Positions 7,080-15,514 are shown, counted from the first letter of the stretch. The stretch: DNA of 64,000 bases from Methylophaga pinxianii (GCF_020447225.1 NZ_JAJAEO010000182.1:18126-82125); one strand, 5' to 3'. Program-made: numbers and translations. Notes: generated from the letters alone by a model not told the origin.

Positions 7080-9008
7080 TTACTCGGCATCAACAATCGG
7101 AAATTCATCGAATAACCGAACTTCCGAATCCGGATCGGCGGTATCAAAAACATAACTTTTAATTGTTCCGCTGCCAGTGTCCAGAATCGAAAACGTTGTC
7201 AGTTGGTTGCTGGAGACAAACGGCAATGCTGGCAATGTTTTATCTAACAAACCCATGGGGCTGAAAATGCTGGGGGAAATCATTTTGCGTCCATGTGGAT
7301 CGCCATTTGCGGCGTAATTCGCCGGATCCCAACGCGAATTTTCCGAATTCAACTCTATCCAGAAGTTGGCTTTGCTGTTGCGATTATTTTGTTGATAAGC
7401 ACCGGTGGGATCGTTGTAATAAGCCCCGAGTGTATTGCCGACATTAGAGGTCTCCAGGTAATGCAGTTTGCCGATTTGTGTTCGGTTCCAGAGGTGCGAA
7501 TGACCGATTTGCACCAGATTAACGCCATGTTTCAATAATAACGGCTCAATATCCTTCCGCCAGATATCACTCTCCAGCGGATATTGATAACGTATTTCAC
7601 TGATCGAGGTTAATTTGGGTAATACGATGTTTTGCCAATCTTGTGGGGAAATGGGAAAGCTGAGCTCGGTCAGAGTTTGGTTTTTATTATGATCTGTTTC
7701 CACCAGTTGCATCAGCGGATTGGTCAGAACAGGCACCACATTATCTCCCAGCCCAAACACTCCTTGGTGTGCGAGAACCACTTTATATTTGGCTTGTTTA
7801 AATGCTTCCGATTGCAGAACAGATTCCAGCCATTGATATTGTTGCGATTGGGCATCGAATCGTTCAAATAAAAATTCACCAAAACCCCAGGCTTCAGGGT
7901 TTTGCAGCTCTGATAGGCCTTCGACAAATTTACTACGGTGTTGACCGCAGACATTCCATGAACGCCAGATCCGTGAAACATTCATCGAGATCAGAAACAC
8001 ATCACCAAATGCTATGGCGTAATATTCTTTACCGCGCGGGCCATCCTCCGGAAAAGAAAAGATTTCCAGATAAGTTTGCTGATTGTGCGAGTTATCCTCA
8101 ATCCATTGCGCTTTGATGTCGGGATCATTTTGCGGATTGATCTGCTGTTTTATCTGTTGATAAGCGATTTCCGCATACCAGCGTGGCTGGGGATCATTAA
8201 AACTGTTGTTCATTCGATGATCCAGCTGCTCAGGCAGAAACCGGCCCATCACTTCATGATTACCAATTGTGGCAAACAAGGGCGAGTGTTGAAGAATTTC
8301 CCCACCGTTATACAGCGAGTCCGGTTTGAGTTGCTGATAACGTCCCTGCAGGGTCGGAAAAAAAGGCGGCGCGCCGTCTTCAATTTGATCGAACCATTCT
8401 GAAGCCCGGTCAACGATATTGACCAGATCGCCAGCAAAAAAAACGGCATCCGGCTGGCCGATCGTTTCCACCACTTTTTGATAATTGGCAGGCGAGTTGG
8501 TTTTGGATTGCAGATCCGAAGTAAGCAAAATTTTCAGAGGCTGGTTTTTCACAGGCAGTGGCGCTAACGTAAAGATGGCACTTGTGAGACGCTGCCCCGC
8601 ATCGGTAGTGCTGGTGACTGAATAGTTCACCCGTTTCCCGGCAGTTAATCCTGTTGCGATGGCTTCGTGACGATAAACAATTCTTTGGGTGAGCGTCGAA
8701 TAATCCTGTCCGGGTTGCGAGGAATCGGCATCCTCAAACATTTTGCTCATTTTGGTGGTGCTGGCATCCGCACTCAGTCCATCACCATACTGCAATTGAT
8801 GGTGTTGCCCCTTAAAGTTGGTAAACCACACCACATTCACTGAATTCGTGGTGGGTATCTGCAGGAAAGGATCACTCAGAAAGCGTTGGTTTGACTCAAT
8901 CCTTTCCGGTACACGTTTGACCATCTGTTCTCCTGACTGAATATCGACCGATAAAAAAATCATCATCGCAGTAATAAGGCATCGCTGCATCTGTCTCGAG
9001 ATTATCAT
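7080..9008 (-). CDS. Secreted calcineurin-like metallophosphoesterase
   Basis: 642 residues. A hydrophobic N-terminal stretch (about 8-24) looks like a signal peptide. An N-terminal beta domain of about 125 residues resembles the fibronectin-like domain of purple acid phosphatases. The catalytic core has the binuclear metal motifs: L-L-T-S-D-L-Q (first Asp), F-F-A-G-D-L-V-N, I-G-N-H-E-V, L-A-H-Q-G-V and I-G-H-S-H-L-W. Enzymes of this kind hydrolyse phosphomonoesters or diesters in the periplasm; the substrate is unknown. GGAG lies about 10 bases upstream of the ATG. It is monocistronic and divergent from the DUF1488 gene. Confidence 0.87.
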   Translation of the reverse strand: MIISRQMQRCLITAMMIFLSVDIQSGEQMVKRVPERIESNQRFLSDPFLQIPTTNSVNVVWFTNFKGQHHQLQYGDGLSADASTTKMSKMFEDADSSQPGQDYSTLTQRIVYRHEAIATGLTAGKRVNYSVTSTTDAGQRLTSAIFTLAPLPVKNQPLKILLTSDLQSKTNSPANYQKVVETIGQPDAVFFAGDLVNIVDRASEWFDQIEDGAPPFFPTLQGRYQQLKPDSLYNGGEILQHSPLFATIGNHEVMGRFLPEQLDHRMNNSFNDPQPRWYAEIAYQQIKQQINPQNDPDIKAQWIEDNSHNQQTYLEIFSFPEDGPRGKEYYAIAFGDVFLISMNVSRIWRSWNVCGQHRSKFVEGLSELQNPEAWGFGEFLFERFDAQSQQYQWLESVLQSEAFKQAKYKVVLAHQGVFGLGDNVVPVLTNPLMQLVETDHNKNQTLTELSFPISPQDWQNIVLPKLTSISEIRYQYPLESDIWRKDIEPLLLKHGVNLVQIGHSHLWNRTQIGKLHYLETSNVGNTLGAYYNDPTGAYQQNNRNSKANFWIELNSENSRWDPANYAANGDPHGRKMISPSIFSPMGLLDKTLPALPFVSSNQLTTFSILDTGSGTIKSYVFDTADPDSEVRLFDEFPIVDAE

Positions 9009-9210
9009 GCATTAGGCTCTCCGATTAAGGGTTTTACGGAGATTATCGGTAAAGCGTGTTACCAGTGGATGATCAGGCAAATGAATCTGTGTAAAGCAGT
9101 AAATTGATTAACTTCAGTTAACGCAGCTGGCGAAACAATCTGTCAATTTAAGTCTCTGTTTGATGTGCTCAGATACATCCTCAAAAAATTAATCTACCCA
9201 AGGAGACGTT

Positions 9211-9465
9211 ATGGATATCGACTTTACTGGTGAATATTTAGTGAATGATCAAGATGTGACATTTTATGTCATCGTTAATAATCAGACGGTGGCCTGTATT
9301 GTTTCTACCTCGGCGTTAGATGGCTTGGCTGATCCGGATGATGAACTGGATGCTGAAACCGTGTTTTTGGAGCATCAGTACAAATTTGAAGAGATTGCTG
9401 AGGGATTGATTCTCAACCATAAGGTGGTTGAGGGCGAGTTGCACATTGATCGGGGCGAGCTTTAA
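9211..9465 (+). CDS. DUF1488 family protein
   Basis: 84 residues, small and acidic. The layout V-x-F-Y-V ... C-I-V-S-T-S-A-L-D ... F ... I-A-E-G ... G-E-L-H-I matches the proteobacterial DUF1488 family, whose members are 80-100 residues long and have no known function. A textbook AAGGAG site lies 7 bases before the ATG. The UDG-like gene starts 22 bp downstream, so the two may be co-transcribed. Confidence 0.75.
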   Translation: MDIDFTGEYLVNDQDVTFYVIVNNQTVACIVSTSALDGLADPDDELDAETVFLEHQYKFEEIAEGLILNHKVVEGELHIDRGEL

Positions 9466-9487
9466 TTCATTTAATTGAGTCATTTCA

Positions 9488-10105
9488 ATGTTGAAACAAT
9501 CCGCTACCTTTCTCAATCACGATGTTTCGGCAGTGCTGAGGGATATTCGCGCCTGTCGACTCTGTGCTGACAAATTGCCATTTGAACCGAGACCGGTGGT
9601 GCAATTTCAACCATCGGCAAAGATTTTGATTGCCGGACAGGCACCTGGCCGGAAAGTACATATCACCGGGATACCTTTTAATGATGCCAGCGGTGATCGA
9701 TTACGAAACTGGCTGGGTATTTCACCAGAGGTGTTTTACGATGAAAAGCGTATTGCAATTCTACCCATGGGATTCTGTTATCCGGGAACCGGTAAATATG
9801 GTGATTTACCGCCTCGTCCAGAGTGCGCTCCGACATGGCGTGAAGCACTGCTTTCTCAGATTCCCGATCTCCAACTGACGTTGGTCATCGGACAATATGC
9901 ACAGGCTTACCATTTGCCGGAAAGTAATCGCTCGCTTACAGAGAATGTATTGAACTGGCAAGAAACCTGGCCTTATCTGTTGCCGTTGCCTCATCCGAGT
10001 CCACGAAATAATCGTTGGTTGAAAAATAACCCATGGTTTGAAAAATCGTTATTACCTGAGCTGCGCCGACGAGTGGCCGAGGTTTTGTCAGATCCAGAAA
10101 ATTGA
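9488..10105 (+). CDS. Uracil-DNA-glycosylase-fold family protein
   Basis: 205 residues. The active-site loop region is I-A-G-Q-A-P-G-R-K-V-H (54-64) with I-P-F-N-D-A-S-G-D-R-L-R (67-78). The second conserved motif is L-P-H-P-S-P-R-N-N near the C-terminus, replacing the H-P-S-P motif of UDG enzymes. These identify the uracil-DNA glycosylase superfamily (COG1573). There is only one C-x-x-C pair (near 25-28), so the four-cysteine Fe-S cluster of family 4/5 enzymes is not evident. The biochemical activity is therefore uncertain; many such proteins are annotated simply as 'uracil-DNA glycosylase family'. No clear ribosome-binding site precedes the ATG. Confidence 0.78.
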   Translation: MLKQSATFLNHDVSAVLRDIRACRLCADKLPFEPRPVVQFQPSAKILIAGQAPGRKVHITGIPFNDASGDRLRNWLGISPEVFYDEKRIAILPMGFCYPGTGKYGDLPPRPECAPTWREALLSQIPDLQLTLVIGQYAQAYHLPESNRSLTENVLNWQETWPYLLPLPHPSPRNNRWLKNNPWFEKSLLPELRRRVAEVLSDPEN

Positions 10106-10111
10106 AAAGGC

Positions 10112-10140
10112 GTCATTTTGCGTTTAATAGGCAAAACGAC
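10112..10140 (+). terminator. Hairpin after the UDG-like gene
   Basis: GTCATTTTGC (10112-10121) and GCAAAACGAC (10131-10140) pair at nine of ten positions plus one G-U or A-C mismatch, with a 9-base loop. It lies 7 bases after the stop codon. There is no T-run after it, so termination strength is doubtful. Confidence 0.45.
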
Positions 10141-10244
10141 ATAAATCAATGTTATATAGTGAAATCAACACAACTGCTTAAATGCACTTTCAATGTATTT
10201 GCTATCTAGATAAACCGAATGCGGATTTTTAAGAGGTAAAGATA

Positions 10245-10517
10245 ATGAAATCACTGCCAGACAATGTTGTTGCATATAAACGTACGCCGGAGTTTCATGA
10301 GGGGACTATCCCATCAGGCTTGCTGAATCAACATCAAACCAAAGACGGCGTGTGGGGAAAAATCGTTATTTTGAGTGGCAAGCTGCTCTATACCATCCAG
10401 GAGCCATTTGAAGAAGTACAATTGGATTCAAACCATTATGGTGTGGTAGAACCCGCGGTATTACACCAGGTAAAGCCATTGGGTCAGGTCAGTTTTTTTG
10501 TCGAGTTTTATCAATAA
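10245..10517 (+). CDS. DUF1971 family protein (TehB-N-terminal-like cupin)
   Basis: 90 residues. The sequence begins with L-P-D-N-V-V-A-Y-K-R-T-P-E-F, continues with I-P-S-G-L-L-N-Q-H-Q-T-K-D-G-V-W-G-K and ends with a V-E-P-x-x-x-H-Q-V-x-P motif. This is the DUF1971 pattern, a small cupin also found as the N-terminal part of some tellurite-resistance TehB methyltransferases. Here it stands alone without a methyltransferase domain. Its ligand is unknown. AGAGGT precedes the ATG at proper distance. Confidence 0.83.
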   Translation: MKSLPDNVVAYKRTPEFHEGTIPSGLLNQHQTKDGVWGKIVILSGKLLYTIQEPFEEVQLDSNHYGVVEPAVLHQVKPLGQVSFFVEFYQ

Positions 10518-10638
10518 ATCTTCGCCAGAAAACGGTTTAACCAAAATTATTGTCGGCGGGTGCTCGCAGGCAGCGGATAATCGGCAAGTGATTGGCCATC
10601 TGGCACATAATTGGGTTTATTAATGTGGAGATCAAATA

Positions 10639-10959
10639 ATGAAGTTACTGACATTCGTCGCCGCTATTTCTGCCGCTTTGGTTATTTCTGGCTGCGCAGT
10701 GAAAACATCAGGCGTTAAAAAAGTCGGCCCTGATACGTACACCGTTTCGGCTGATCATCTGAATGCCTCTACCGCAAAAGCTTCTGTGCTGGATCAGGCG
10801 GCGGCATATTGCGCCGATCAAGGCAAAGAATTGCTGGTCACTAAAACCCTGAAGCGCCAAAAGGTGAAGTATTTTTACGATACGACTTTCCTGTGTCTCA
10901 GCAAAGGTGACCCCCGTTTGGTCAGCCCCGAATATGAAACCACAGTTGAACCAAGATAA
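10639..10959 (+). CDS. Small outer-membrane-type lipoprotein of unknown function
   Basis: 106 residues. A lipoprotein signal peptide ends in V-I-S-G-C (Cys19). The mature part of about 88 residues contains S-V-L-D-Q-A-A-A-Y-C-A-D-Q-G-K-E-L-L and two further cysteines that could form a disulfide. This short alpha/beta layout is common among proteobacterial lipoproteins annotated as hypothetical. Residue +2 is Ala rather than Asp, which suggests transport to the outer membrane by the Lol system (inference). GGAG is 9 bases upstream and a strong terminator follows, so it is a single-gene unit. Confidence 0.78.
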   Translation: MKLLTFVAAISAALVISGCAVKTSGVKKVGPDTYTVSADHLNASTAKASVLDQAAAYCADQGKELLVTKTLKRQKVKYFYDTTFLCLSKGDPRLVSPEYETTVEPR

Positions 10960-10969
10960 CACGCTATAC

Positions 10970-11010
10970 AAACCCGACAGATCAATAAGGTCTGTCAGGT
11001 TTCTTTTTTC
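10970..11010 (+). terminator. Rho-independent terminator
   Basis: AAACCCGACAGA (10970-10981) pairs with TCTGTCAGGTTT (10991-11002) with one C-A mismatch and a 9-base loop, followed by TTCTTTTTTC. It ends the transcript of the small lipoprotein gene. Confidence 0.85.
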
Positions 11011-11068
11011 TCTCAACCATTAATGCTGGTTAAAGACGGTTGTTGCGGATCCGTCTACCTTAGTTGTT

Positions 11069-11104
11069 GGTGAACATTAATAATAATGTTGTTCACCATT
11101 ATTA
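11069..11104. promoter_or_regulatory. Overlapping palindromes upstream of the ferric-reductase-like gene
   Basis: TAATAATG-TTGTTCAC-CATTATTA (11081-11104) is a perfect 8-bp inverted repeat. A second one, GGTGAACATTA (11069-11079) against TAATGTTGTTCACC (11084-11097), overlaps it with a 3-base bulge. They sit 60-95 bp before the start codon, next to TTGACT at 11114-11119. They look like an operator. The AT-rich core recalls Fur sites but the spacing differs. Confidence 0.5.
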
Positions 11105-11163
11105 CTGCCTTTCTTGACTGATAAGTCCCTCGTACGATCCTCTTTTTTCATCGGAGTAGAGCT

Positions 11164-12483
11164 ATGCCGATAAAACCCGTCACCATTGTTTTGTGGCTTT
11201 TTCTCTATCTGATGATTGCCTTGCTGCCTATGTTGATCGCCATGGGAATTGAGCGTCCAGCACCCCGTAATTTGTTGGTGGAAACGGGGTCAATGTTGGG
11301 ATTGCTGGGATTGGGTATGTTGGCTACCCAGCTGATTATTTCAGGTCGTCACCGCTGGTTTGCTGGTGGTCTAGGCCAGGATAATTTACTGCAATTTCAT
11401 CGGCGCACCGGTATTGCCGCCTGGATATTTATTCTGTCACATCCCATTTTATTAATGCTTGGCGACCGCCAGTTTGTTGCGTGGCTAGATCCAACCGAAA
11501 GCTGGCTACGGGCCGGTGGCGTAATTGCCTTGGCACTGGCGGTAACCGCACTGATCGTTAGTTCGCTTTGGCGAAAAGAACTGGGGCTGCAATATGAAAC
11601 CTGGCGAACCTTGCATGCCAGCCTGTCTTTATTTGTGGTCGCCGGGGGATTAGGGCACGCGTTGATGGGGCAACATCATACGGCTGGTCTGTTAACCCAG
11701 GGACTGCTTATTTTGGTGGTCGCGATTCCATTATTATTACTGCTGGAAACCCGCCTATGGCGACCATATCAGTTACAAAAACGGCCATGGCGGGTTGTGG
11801 AATCAGAAGAAACTCGGGCTGATTCGACTGATCTGATACTCGTCGCAGAAGGGCATCGGGGGATGAATTTCAAACCCGGACAATTTGCCTGGCTGACCAT
11901 GGGCGATTCCCCATTTTCAACTCAGCAACATCCTTTTTCTATGGCCTCCAGTGCCAGTAATCCGGGACATCTGGAGTTTGTGATTAAAGAAGCGGGTGAC
12001 TTCACTCACTATTTATCTACGGTCAAGCCGGGCGATAAGGCCTATCTTGAAGGACCATACGGGGTATTTACCATGGATCCCAAAGCCAAACGGCGTGCTG
12101 TATTTATTGTCGGTGGTATTGGTATTACACCTATATTATCGATGATCCGCAGCCGGTTGGATGAACTCAATGACACGCCGATGTGGCTGATTTATGCCAA
12201 TAAATCCGAAGCAGAAATTATCATGCGTAATACGCTGGAAGCCTTTGCCGAAAAGCTGCCGCTACGGGTGATACATGTGCTGTCGGATCCCTCCGATGAG
12301 TGGATGGGCGAGTCCGGTTATGTTGATGGCGATGTGCTGGATGACTATCTGCCGGAGGATGCAGAGGATATTGATTACTTTGTCTGCGGTCCTCCGCCGA
12401 TGATGGATCTGGTGGAACCTGAATTACAGAAACGCGGGGTAAAAAAACAACGTGTGTATTCTGAACGGTTTAATCTGGTATGA
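11164..12483 (+). CDS. Ferric-reductase-like transmembrane flavocytochrome
   Basis: 439 residues. The N-terminal half (about 1-205) has six hydrophobic spans with histidines placed as heme ligands (F-H-R-R-T-G-I near 79-85, S-H-P near 94, L-H-A-S near 149, G-H-A near 162). The C-terminal half is an FAD/NAD(P)H-binding reductase: F-K-P-G-Q-F-A-W-L (near 233), Q-Q-H-P-F-S-M-A-S (FAD), E-G-P-Y-G-V-F, the nucleotide loop V-G-G-I-G-I-T-P-I-L-S and the C-terminal F-V-C-G-P-P-P-M-M. This is the layout of ferric reductases and NADPH-oxidase-like proteins that pass electrons from NAD(P)H across the membrane. The acceptor is unknown. GGAG lies 8 bases before ATG. A tiny membrane peptide and a DUF1840 gene follow closely. 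Confidence 0.88.
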   Translation: MPIKPVTIVLWLFLYLMIALLPMLIAMGIERPAPRNLLVETGSMLGLLGLGMLATQLIISGRHRWFAGGLGQDNLLQFHRRTGIAAWIFILSHPILLMLGDRQFVAWLDPTESWLRAGGVIALALAVTALIVSSLWRKELGLQYETWRTLHASLSLFVVAGGLGHALMGQHHTAGLLTQGLLILVVAIPLLLLLETRLWRPYQLQKRPWRVVESEETRADSTDLILVAEGHRGMNFKPGQFAWLTMGDSPFSTQQHPFSMASSASNPGHLEFVIKEAGDFTHYLSTVKPGDKAYLEGPYGVFTMDPKAKRRAVFIVGGIGITPILSMIRSRLDELNDTPMWLIYANKSEAEIIMRNTLEAFAEKLPLRVIHVLSDPSDEWMGESGYVDGDVLDDYLPEDAEDIDYFVCGPPPMMDLVEPELQKRGVKKQRVYSERFNLV

Positions 12484-12493
12484 GGAACTTGTG

Positions 12494-12586
12494 ATGTTGC
12501 ATGTTTATGCACGACGAATTGGTAGTGCCATATCCGTTTTTTTGTTACTTATTGCACTGACTGTAGCCTGTTTATATGCAGGTTGA
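12494..12586 (+). CDS. Predicted 30-residue single-span membrane peptide
   Basis: It begins 10 bases after the reductase stop. GAGGA at 12483-12487 is a good ribosome-binding site for either the GTG at 12491 or the ATG at 12494. The peptide has a short basic head (H-V-Y-A-R-R) and then about 19 hydrophobic residues ending C-L-Y-A-G. Size and position suggest a small subunit or regulator associated with the flavocytochrome, but this is inference. It could also be a non-functional open frame. Confidence 0.45.
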   Translation: MLHVYARRIGSAISVFLLLIALTVACLYAG

Positions 12587-12607
12587 ACGCTTTAATGGAG
12601 ATTTATA

Positions 12608-12904
12608 ATGATCGTTACGTTTAGCACCAAAGCCTATGCCGATATCACTATGTTTGGTGACGTTGCCAAAAATATGCTGAAAATCATGGGGCATAGCGGC
12701 ACCATTCCGGGTGCATTTCAGCCTCAGGATTTACCATCTGCTTTATCTCATCTGCAAAAAGCCGTTGATTCCAGTAAGGCTGCGGAACAGGATCCTCAAG
12801 AGGGTGAGTTTAAACCGGGGCTGTCTCAACGGGCATTACCATTAATCAATTTGTTAAAAGCAGCCATCGATGCCAATGCCGATGTTATGTGGGATGGGAA
12901 ATAA
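12608..12904 (+). CDS. DUF1840 family protein
   Basis: 98 residues. It starts M-I-V-T-F-S-T-K-A-Y-A-D-I-T-M-F and contains M-L-K-I-M-G-H-S-G-T-I-P-G-A, a pattern I associate with the proteobacterial DUF1840 family, followed by a helical segment ending L-L-K-A-A-I-D-A-N-A-D-V-M-W. No function is known. GGAG lies 8 bases before the ATG. It follows the flavocytochrome gene and the small membrane peptide on the same strand and is probably in their operon. The 223 bases after it, up to the ycaO stop codon, show no gene or clear terminator. Confidence 0.8.
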   Translation: MIVTFSTKAYADITMFGDVAKNMLKIMGHSGTIPGAFQPQDLPSALSHLQKAVDSSKAAEQDPQEGEFKPGLSQRALPLINLLKAAIDANADVMWDGK

Positions 12905-13127
12905 CATCCGCTAAAATCTCCGGCCATTCTCCGGATCGGGTTACAGAGCCAGAAAATTTATCAATCCATACTCCACATGCACTCTGCTGAAAGGCGATCT
13001 TCTGGGGTATGATTTGCCTTATGGTTGGTTCTTGATGGGTAATCAGACGTAAGTCTCACATCTTTGAACCGGCTTAGATTTACGCTTTTGCGAGTGATCT
13101 GCTGGCAATGATTTTACGCCTGTCACC

Positions 13128-14870
13128 CTATTTCCAGTTGGTGCGCTTGGCATGCTGAAGTTTTTCATAGCCGGCTAATAACGCATTATGGCGTTCAAAG
13201 CCCTCTAAGCTGAGCCCCGGGCAATGCAGGTTATGAAACAGTTTTTCTCCTTCGAGGATTTGAATGCCATCATCGACATTCTGTTGGCCGTACATTAATG
13301 CCAGACCAGAAGTGTATTCTGCATAGTCACGCCCATCATCCCATTTGATTTCCAGCAGGGCTTTCAGGCAACGGTAGTGCCGAATGGATTGTTCACTTGC
13401 CTGATCCAATGCAAGACACCAGTCAATCCAATCAATGGCCTCTTCATCTTCCAATGCCAGATACAGCATGGCTTTGAGTTCGCCAAGACGGATGTCGGAC
13501 CATAACGTGCCGGGATCCGCTGCCAGTCCAATAAACGGCGCGACGGGAGTTTGATCGTTATAACCACCTTCATCTAGGCGATCCAGAATATCCTGCCATT
13601 GCTCTGGATCCCCCTCTTTCAGGGTCAGGAAGTCTTCACGGAATAACGCGCCTTCATTATTGTTTTCCCAGACTAATTCATCGACCGGATAAATGTCGGA
13701 CATACCCGGTACCAGAATCCGACAGGCATAGACATCCAGGTGATGATAATCAGCGATGTATATATCAAAGCCCAGTCCGTGAATTTTATCGGTCAAAAAT
13801 TTGAATTCGTCGGCCGTGGCATCATCATAATCCCAGTCGAAGAAATCGTAATCTGGCGTTTCCCGAAAGAAGTCATTGGAAATATAACCACTGGAATCAA
13901 TAAAATGCATTTCCAGATTGGCGGGAGAGGCGACTTCATCGAGATCAAAAGTCGCTGGATGGAACACATCCAATTGATTCAGTCCCCGCCCCTGGAGTAA
14001 TTCGGTGACGGTACGTTCAAGTGCCACTTCAAAACTGGGATGGGCACCGAACGAGGCAAACACGGAGCCGTCTTGCGGATTAATCAGTGTTACTGACATC
14101 ACCGGAAACTGACCCCCCAGAGAGGCATCGGCTACTCTTAAGTGATAACCATGATCACGCAACTCCTGCAAGGCCTGCTGAATTTTGGGATACCGGTTCA
14201 AGACCTCATCAGGTACTTCGGGTAGACAAAGCCCTTCGGCAATAATCTTGTTTTTAACATAACGTTCAAAGACTTCAGACAATCCCTGTACCCGGGCTTC
14301 GTTCTGGGTATTGCCTGCTGACATGCCATTGCTGACATAAATATTGCCGATAATATTGACGGGAATAAAACGTGTTACACCATCACGCAGACGCTGATAG
14401 GGAAGTGCACAGATTCCGCGTTGACCATCACCTGAATTGGTATCAAACAACATGTCCGGTGTAAGTTCATTTTCCGGATCAAAGTATTTCCACAACGTTT
14501 CATCCATCAACCCTTCAGGCATCTCATCGCCTTCAATATCAAACCAGCGTTCATCAGGATAATGCACAAACTCGGCATTACTGTGCTGCTGACCAAGATA
14601 GAAGTCTGCAAAAAAGTAATTGCAACTGAGCCGCTCGAAATATTCCCCCAGTGCACTGGCCAGACAAGCTTTTTCGCTGCTGCCTTTCCCATTGGTAAAC
14701 ATCAGTGGGCAGGTTTTATCGCGAATGTGGACTGAATAAACATTGCTAACCGGGTTCAGCCAGGAGGCTTCTTCGATATCAAAACCAAAGGATTTTAATT
14801 TGGCCTGCATGGTGGCGATACTGGTTTCCAGGTCGCTGTCTTTGCCTTTGATGAATGTTTGCTCAGTCAT
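13128..14870 (-). CDS. ycaO: YcaO-domain protein, E. coli YcaO type
   Basis: 580 residues, close to E. coli YcaO (586). The YcaO ATP-binding core includes T-N-G-K-G-S-S-E-K-A-C-L-A-S-A-L-G-E-Y-F-E-R (59-80) and G-M-S-A-G-N-T-Q-N-E-A-R-V-Q-G-L-S-E-V-F-E-R (183-204), the paired E-x-x-E-R segments that bind Mg-ATP. The C-terminal third (about 440-580) is the helical TPR-like region typical of this subgroup. E. coli YcaO is linked to RimO-dependent beta-methylthiolation of ribosomal protein S12. No peptide precursor or thiazole/oxazole cyclisation partner is nearby, so a bacteriocin role is unlikely. Monocistronic; the MITE-like element lies just upstream of its start. Confidence 0.92.
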   Translation of the reverse strand: MTEQTFIKGKDSDLETSIATMQAKLKSFGFDIEEASWLNPVSNVYSVHIRDKTCPLMFTNGKGSSEKACLASALGEYFERLSCNYFFADFYLGQQHSNAEFVHYPDERWFDIEGDEMPEGLMDETLWKYFDPENELTPDMLFDTNSGDGQRGICALPYQRLRDGVTRFIPVNIIGNIYVSNGMSAGNTQNEARVQGLSEVFERYVKNKIIAEGLCLPEVPDEVLNRYPKIQQALQELRDHGYHLRVADASLGGQFPVMSVTLINPQDGSVFASFGAHPSFEVALERTVTELLQGRGLNQLDVFHPATFDLDEVASPANLEMHFIDSSGYISNDFFRETPDYDFFDWDYDDATADEFKFLTDKIHGLGFDIYIADYHHLDVYACRILVPGMSDIYPVDELVWENNNEGALFREDFLTLKEGDPEQWQDILDRLDEGGYNDQTPVAPFIGLAADPGTLWSDIRLGELKAMLYLALEDEEAIDWIDWCLALDQASEQSIRHYRCLKALLEIKWDDGRDYAEYTSGLALMYGQQNVDDGIQILEGEKLFHNLHCPGLSLEGFERHNALLAGYEKLQHAKRTNWK

Positions 14871-14902
14871 GATGTGATACTCGTATAGATAAAAAAGCCG
14901 TT

Positions 14903-15165
14903 AGGGTCTGTTGGTATTTCATAGCCGCTTCTGTTGTGACTGAAAATGCAACAATCAAGACGCGAGATGTGCAGTTTAGTCATTCTAAATAAACGACGAG
15001 CAACGCAGAGTGGTGCATTTGCAGATTCAACCCGGATGGCTGGGACTATTTTCCCTCACGACGTTGGAAAGGACTTATGCAGAATTACTACACCGCATTA
15101 TTTCCGCCTTGTGAGAAGGAAAAATAGTCTCCAGCAGTGGTGACTATGAAATATCAACAGACCCT
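14903..15165. mobile_element. MITE-like element with terminal inverted repeats
   Basis: The ends are 22-bp imperfect inverted repeats: 14903-14924 (begins AGGGTCTGTTGG, ends TTTCATAG) and the complement of 15144-15165, differing at one position. A second, inner inverted repeat pairs 15042-15059 (GGGACTATTTTCCC) with 15111-15132. No transposase is encoded in these 263 bp. A-run/GCC (14892-14899) and GGGCTTTTT (15172-15180) lie outside the two ends and are themselves complementary, as if the element had entered the loop of an older terminator. No clear direct target duplication is visible. It fills most of the 407-bp gap between ycaO and the DUF3185 gene; the rest, 15181-15277, shows nothing I can name. 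Confidence 0.6.
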
Positions 15166-15277
15166 GATAATGGGCTTTTTCAGTTAGCCTGATTTGGTTT
15201 CACATCTTAACAGTTTTTGCTGCTGTGCCTTTTAGCTTAATTTGATAAAAATGATTTAATCATCAACTAAGAAAGAT

Positions 15278-15481
15278 TTATTTTTTACCTAAAGCCAAAA
15301 ATCCACCAACTACTACTGCAACAGCACCCCCAATGATGTACCACATGGTTTCATCGGTAAAACGGCCCGTCACTGTTTCGGTTACTTGATCGCCCAACGA
15401 TTGCGAAGCATTAAAGCCGAATACCAGCAATATAATTCCAACAATGACTAAAACAATACCTAAAAGCTTGGGACTTCCCAT
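15278..15481 (-). CDS. DUF3185 family small membrane protein
   Basis: 67 residues with two hydrophobic spans (about 5-22 and 46-63) joined by a polar stretch Q-S-L-G-D-Q-V-T-E-T-V-T-G-R-F-T-D-E-T-M-W. The first span L-G-I-V-L-V-I-V-G-I-I-L-L-V-F-G and the following F-N-A-S-Q-S are typical of DUF3185, found as two-span inner-membrane proteins without assigned function. AAGGAG is well placed before the ATG. It follows the HbpS/GlcG-like gene on the same strand by 33 bp, so the two are probably co-transcribed. Confidence 0.82.
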   Translation of the reverse strand: MGSPKLLGIVLVIVGIILLVFGFNASQSLGDQVTETVTGRFTDETMWYIIGGAVAVVVGGFLALGKK

Positions 15482-15514
15482 CTTTCTCTCTCCTTAATTT
15501 CTTGTTTTATATAA

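Noticed and set aside
9009-9210. Operator between the phosphoesterase and DUF1488 genes
   Set aside because: Only 5-bp inverted repeats (TTAAC/GTTAA, CTCCG/CGGAG) are visible, which is within chance for this AT-rich gap.
10499-10623. Open frame after the DUF1971 gene encoding about 37 residues
   Set aside because: It has only a TTG start inside the DUF1971 gene, no ribosome-binding site and no family I recognise. It could be a gene relic but cannot be supported.
13128-14870. Azole-peptide (TOMM) bacteriocin cluster suggested by YcaO
   Set aside because: There is no precursor peptide, dehydrogenase or E1-like partner nearby, and the protein has the full length and C-terminal helical region of the E. 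coli YcaO type.
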